From: Druceiella hillmani
Lineage: Eukaryota > Arthropoda > Insecta > Lepidoptera > Hepialidae
Length of the DNA stretch: 64,000 nt
Direction: 5' to 3'
Assembly: GCA_039881145.1 (NCBI GenBank)
Contig: JAYKKI010000134.1
Location: forward strand, 1,460,001 to 1,524,000
Shown here: positions 60,296 through 64,000 of the stretch, piece by piece
Layout of the letters: each line of letters starts with the position of its first letter
Position numbering within the stretch: position 1 is the first letter of the stretch
Program-made: the position numbers and the translations under genes
Notes under the pieces: generated by a model
What the model was told of the DNA's origin: nothing
What the model saw: the letters and a program-made list of their open reading frames with translations, nothing else
Database searches by the model: none

Positions 60296-62950
60296 CTGTA
60301 GAAACTATTAGAGATATTACTTTTGTGTATTTAATAAATTTTTATTTAAATTTGACATATATTTTAGGCCGCATTTTAATTTACATGAAGAAACTAATGT
60401 GCACTCTGCACGTTAAAAGGCAAATGAATAGTAGACATTAATTGCTAATTATAGCATTATTTATTAATTAGTGGACACAATTTATATTTCATAGTAATTT
60501 ATTTAAAATTTACTTTTATTTACGGTAGGTACTTTGATTTAGAACAACAACGTAATGTCAGAAAAGCCATTCTAGTGAGCTGGCCTGGTCAGTGAATAAA
60601 ATCCGAATGAAAAGTGAAGTAATACTAATATTTGTCAAAGTTGTATAGACGTAATTTTAATAATACAAAATAAATAAAACTGGTTTCAAAATATTAAAAA
60701 CGCACAACCTAATTTTTGTTACAATATAGCGTGAAGAATCAAGTTTAGACGTATTAGTTGTACATTTGTCACACAAGAAAAATCAGGGTCCCTTTTTAAA
60801 TTAATTTTTTTTTGAATTAGTGAGTTTACTAATAGTAACTCACTATAATACACATGCGGCATTCTTAGTTTACGAGCTGCGGCACTTTGGAAATATTTTT
60901 TAATACATAAAAAACACTGAGAGTTACATCCGTGTTTATCTTTAAGAGAAACAATTTTAATAACATTTCGATGTACAAAAAAATATTACAGCGATAAAAT
61001 AAATAGTATATGATATTTAATTAACTGCAGCTGATCAACACATTTAATGTTTATATCCTATAATTCATTTTCAAACAATATTTACTAAATTTTAAATTCA
61101 ATTCTTTGTATTTCGTCTTTCCTTGAAGTAACTACGATCTTTGCCCTTTGATGGAGTAGCAAGGTATATTTTAATTTTACCTTAAAATGGAACAGCGAAA
61201 TCGTGTAGATAAACTTTAGAAAGTTTATAAATGCAGTAGTCATTTATCATGTAAAAAGGAATAATTGTAGAAAGATAAAAAATAGGTCTAAAGGCCACCT
61301 TTGAAGACATTCATGAACATCTTTGTGTAAAAAAACACGAAAGATAAAAACATAGGTAAATAGACGTATATCCATTATGTACGTCGTATTCAGATCGTTA
61401 CAAAAACTACTGCATTTTTATTATTAAAATATTTATAAAAAATGTTTTTCATCACAATAAACTCTCGAATACCGAACAATTACCAGAGCAACGTTTTATC
61501 AAAAGCTTATGCAATTATTACTAAATGAAATATCATCATAACAACGAAAAAAAAGTTAAAAGGTAATTTTCCGTGGCTTCTATTGCATGTACGCAAAGTT
61601 ACCTTTTAACGTGGACCAACTTAAATATCTTTTAATGTCAATGAATGGAAACATCGACAAAAATCTCAAGGCAAATTACAAAGTTATATCAAATGTTCAC
61701 TATGAAAGTGATGCCACACTTATTACTACGAATGTAGCTTAGTTTCATAGACAATAAAGCTCGAAAGTATCAGTCTATAGGAATAAAGTGTTGTGCTTTC
61801 GATTAATAATTTTCGTCGTATTTTGAATCTAAAAAATTACGATTTAAATCAACAAACTTATGAGCCAATGAAACAAAAAGTGTAAGGGATACGTTAAGTT
61901 ACGGTGGAAGTTACATGTCGAGCTATCTGCCCTTCGCCACATTTCGAAATAATCTGTTCTTATTTTTAACTTACAATTTTTGCTAGAATTTAGAAAAGGT
62001 TAAAAAAATGTCGGTGATTGGTTAAATAGAATTTAAAGGATGTATTTAAGGTACTGGAAAGGGAAATTAAAGACGGAAAAGGAGTGGAATAGCCATAGGG
62101 CTAGTGCGGAACAATAATATTTTATGATTGGGAAAGCCCAGGCGTCGCCTAAGTGAAATAATAATTTCAAAGATACGTCCATTTTTATGGTGGGTCATGT
62201 CTCGGTGTCATCTGCTTAAATAGAAAAAAGCACAATTCTTATTATTACAGTATTGAGCCAACATATGCACAAAAGAATTTACAGTAATTTGGGAAATTTC
62301 CAGAATTTGTGAAGTACTAGTTATTCACTTTACGACAAAGAGAAAAGTTTATGTAGCAATAACAAATTTTGAATGAAACATTTTACATTATTTAATACCT
62401 AGTTAACAGAAAACATTACTTAAATATACAGCTTTGAAAATTAAAAAAAAATTCCAATGTAATGTGGTTTTTCCCTGACATTCAAACTATGAATTTTCTG
62501 TACCTTCTGTGCGGTCTTCTTTTTGTCCTCGACTATAGAAAAATGGACTCATATTAAGTAAATATGTTGACTTTCAATTATAAGAACATAGTTTAATGTA
62601 TTTATCGTATATAAGATGATATGCAACTATTAATTTGTACTGGAAAAGAAAATGGAATCTCATTTGGAAAATATAATGGCATGTAAAGGTGAAAGGAAAA
62701 TCTTTAGGTCCATTTTCAAAAGAATTCTTCTTTTCAGTTTCTAGTCATATATCCAGCACAAGTAGTATTAGTAGGGTAACCAGTATCAGTAGTGTATAAC
62801 AAGACATAGTTTTAAGTTTAAAAGTAAAATAGCTTTGGTTTCCGGGTATAAAATTGCATAGTAAAATTTAAAAGTTTAACAATTCTTTTTCATGGCAAAA
62901 TTTGTATCTCGTTGTTATATCTATACTTGTATATAAAATTTGTGTACGCT
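60296..62950. other. Intron-like DNA, rest of duplicate copy 2
   Basis: Matches 6365-6590 and 7370-7860 of copy 1 in blocks. The stretch 61250-62740 has no counterpart in copy 1 and shows no recognised gene. Confidence 0.5.
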
Positions 62951-62962
62951 TATATTTATATA

Positions 62963-63001
<39 letters not shown>

Positions 63002-63012
63002 ATATATATATA

Positions 63013-63070
<58 letters not shown>
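62951..63070. repeat. (AT)n microsatellite
   Basis: TA repeats with two GTGTGTA or GTGTA interruptions. Absent from the matching position of copy 1 (about 7860). Confidence 0.97.
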
Positions 63071-63076
<6 letters not shown>

Positions 63077-64000
63077 TGAAAACACTATAATTTCTTCCAT
63101 GCAAAATAAATAAATAATATTTAATGTTATTTTCGGAACTCTTTCGTCAATTGCCGTCGATCTTCGGGACATTCGTTATACATGTTTCAAATACCAGTTC
63201 TGCCATCGCAAAAAACAAATATTATAACATATATGTAGAAATATGATAGCTAGAAATAAAATGAAAGACTTGGCTTCGCTTTCATATATAATCTTATCTC
63301 ACAAAGCAACCATATTTAACCACAACCCAAGAATAATGGCAAAGATTGTTCGTTCATAAACAAATAATAAAAAAAAAGCCGCAAATAAATATGAAAATGT
63401 GTAAGGTGTAATTGATTTTTAATAAATTTATTCCGATTGCTCTTTCACGATGACTCTAAAACACGGCATTTGGGTTCCTTTAACTGATATTATTGGTCGT
63501 TATGATTTAAGTTGTATTGTGAGGAGATTCAAATTATTAAGAATTGCTTTTATGTATTCGAACTTATGATTTTTTTATATATATGTATAATTAAAAAATT
63601 AATATTAATCATTATAAAAAGTTCAGTAATATTAAGGTAAAAATATTTCTTCAAATCAAATTATAAGGTAAAATAACTAATTTTTCAATGATTATTACGC
63701 AAAAGAAATTGAATTCTATTAATGGGTATGCAATTTTTTAACAACTTCAGTGGATACTCTGAAATTGTACCCAAATGAATTAATATATTATTCAAGCGAT
63801 ATTTCTATTATAAGTAATTTTGTTTACAAATTAATTATGATGAATATATCCAAAACTGAAAATATTTTTCAAAGTAAGTAATTTATTCTAATATTATTAT
63901 TACTCTTAATGTCTTAAAACTGAACGTCCCATTTCATATATTATTTACAAAAATAATAAATCCACAATAAAATTGTCCATTTAACAATATGCTACGAAAA
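63071..64000. other. AT-rich DNA without recognised genes
   Basis: 63310-63415 aligns with 7885-7985. Beyond that the other copy is replaced by a LINE, and nothing is recognised to the window end. Confidence 0.5.

Larger units (their letters stand above)
54536..63415. repeat. Segmental duplication, copy 2
   Basis: Direct-orientation partner of 1-7985. Homology includes apparently non-coding DNA, so the duplication copied a genomic segment with introns and not an mRNA. The copy contains a Helitron, a small inversion near 57615-57760 and two extra stretches (61250-62740 and a shorter one near 60110-60215). Confidence 0.85.

Overview
This is an AT-rich, gene-poor stretch of a eukaryotic nuclear genome, almost certainly an insect. 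The evidence is the mix of mobile-element remains: RTE-type and jockey-like LINE reverse transcriptases, a transposase with the DUF4817-type N-terminal helix-turn-helix common in hemipterans and other insects, a Mutator-like transposase fragment, and a Helitron with the ACCGACTTCAAA-type ends widespread in insects. The order or species cannot be fixed from the sequence. No intact protein-coding gene, tRNA or rRNA was found. Every recognisable coding region carries stops, frameshifts or truncation.

Layout. Bases 1-7985 and 54536-63415 are two diverged copies of one duplicated segment in the same orientation. Both keep short minus-strand open blocks (1-225, 353-435 and 6298-6364; 54276-54762, 54878-55052 and 60229-60295) that look like exons of one unrecognised gene, damaged differently in each copy. 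An RTE LINE (4330-6125) interrupts copy 1 and a second LINE (7986-9250) ends its homology. A Helitron (about 55400-56858) interrupts copy 2. Between the copies lie a broken transposase element (16810-18130), a Mutator-like fragment (18754-19490), a minus-strand LINE tail (31250-31830), minisatellites (23505-23800, 42480-43650), many (AT)n microsatellites and several near-perfect fold-back hairpins.

Two structures stand out. First, a dispersed family of about 200-300 bp palindromes has five copies (9975, 10266, 21093, 34445, 35620). Its arms carry a motif matching the catalytic core order of a minimal hammerhead ribozyme (CUGAAGA or CUGAUGA, stem II, GAAA, self-complementary CCUAGG, UC, with CCAC/GUGG as stem I). 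This recalls hammerhead variants described for Penelope-like retroelements, although no reverse transcriptase of that type is seen here. Second, two inverted arms of 2,636 bp each (45349-47984 and 48604-51239) differ at only a few sites. They are accompanied by a shorter inverted block whose order relative to the arms is permuted, so a simple inverted duplication does not explain it.

There is no operon or pathway context. The genes do not work together, and the window reads as intron or intergenic DNA shaped by transposition, duplication and snap-back rearrangement.
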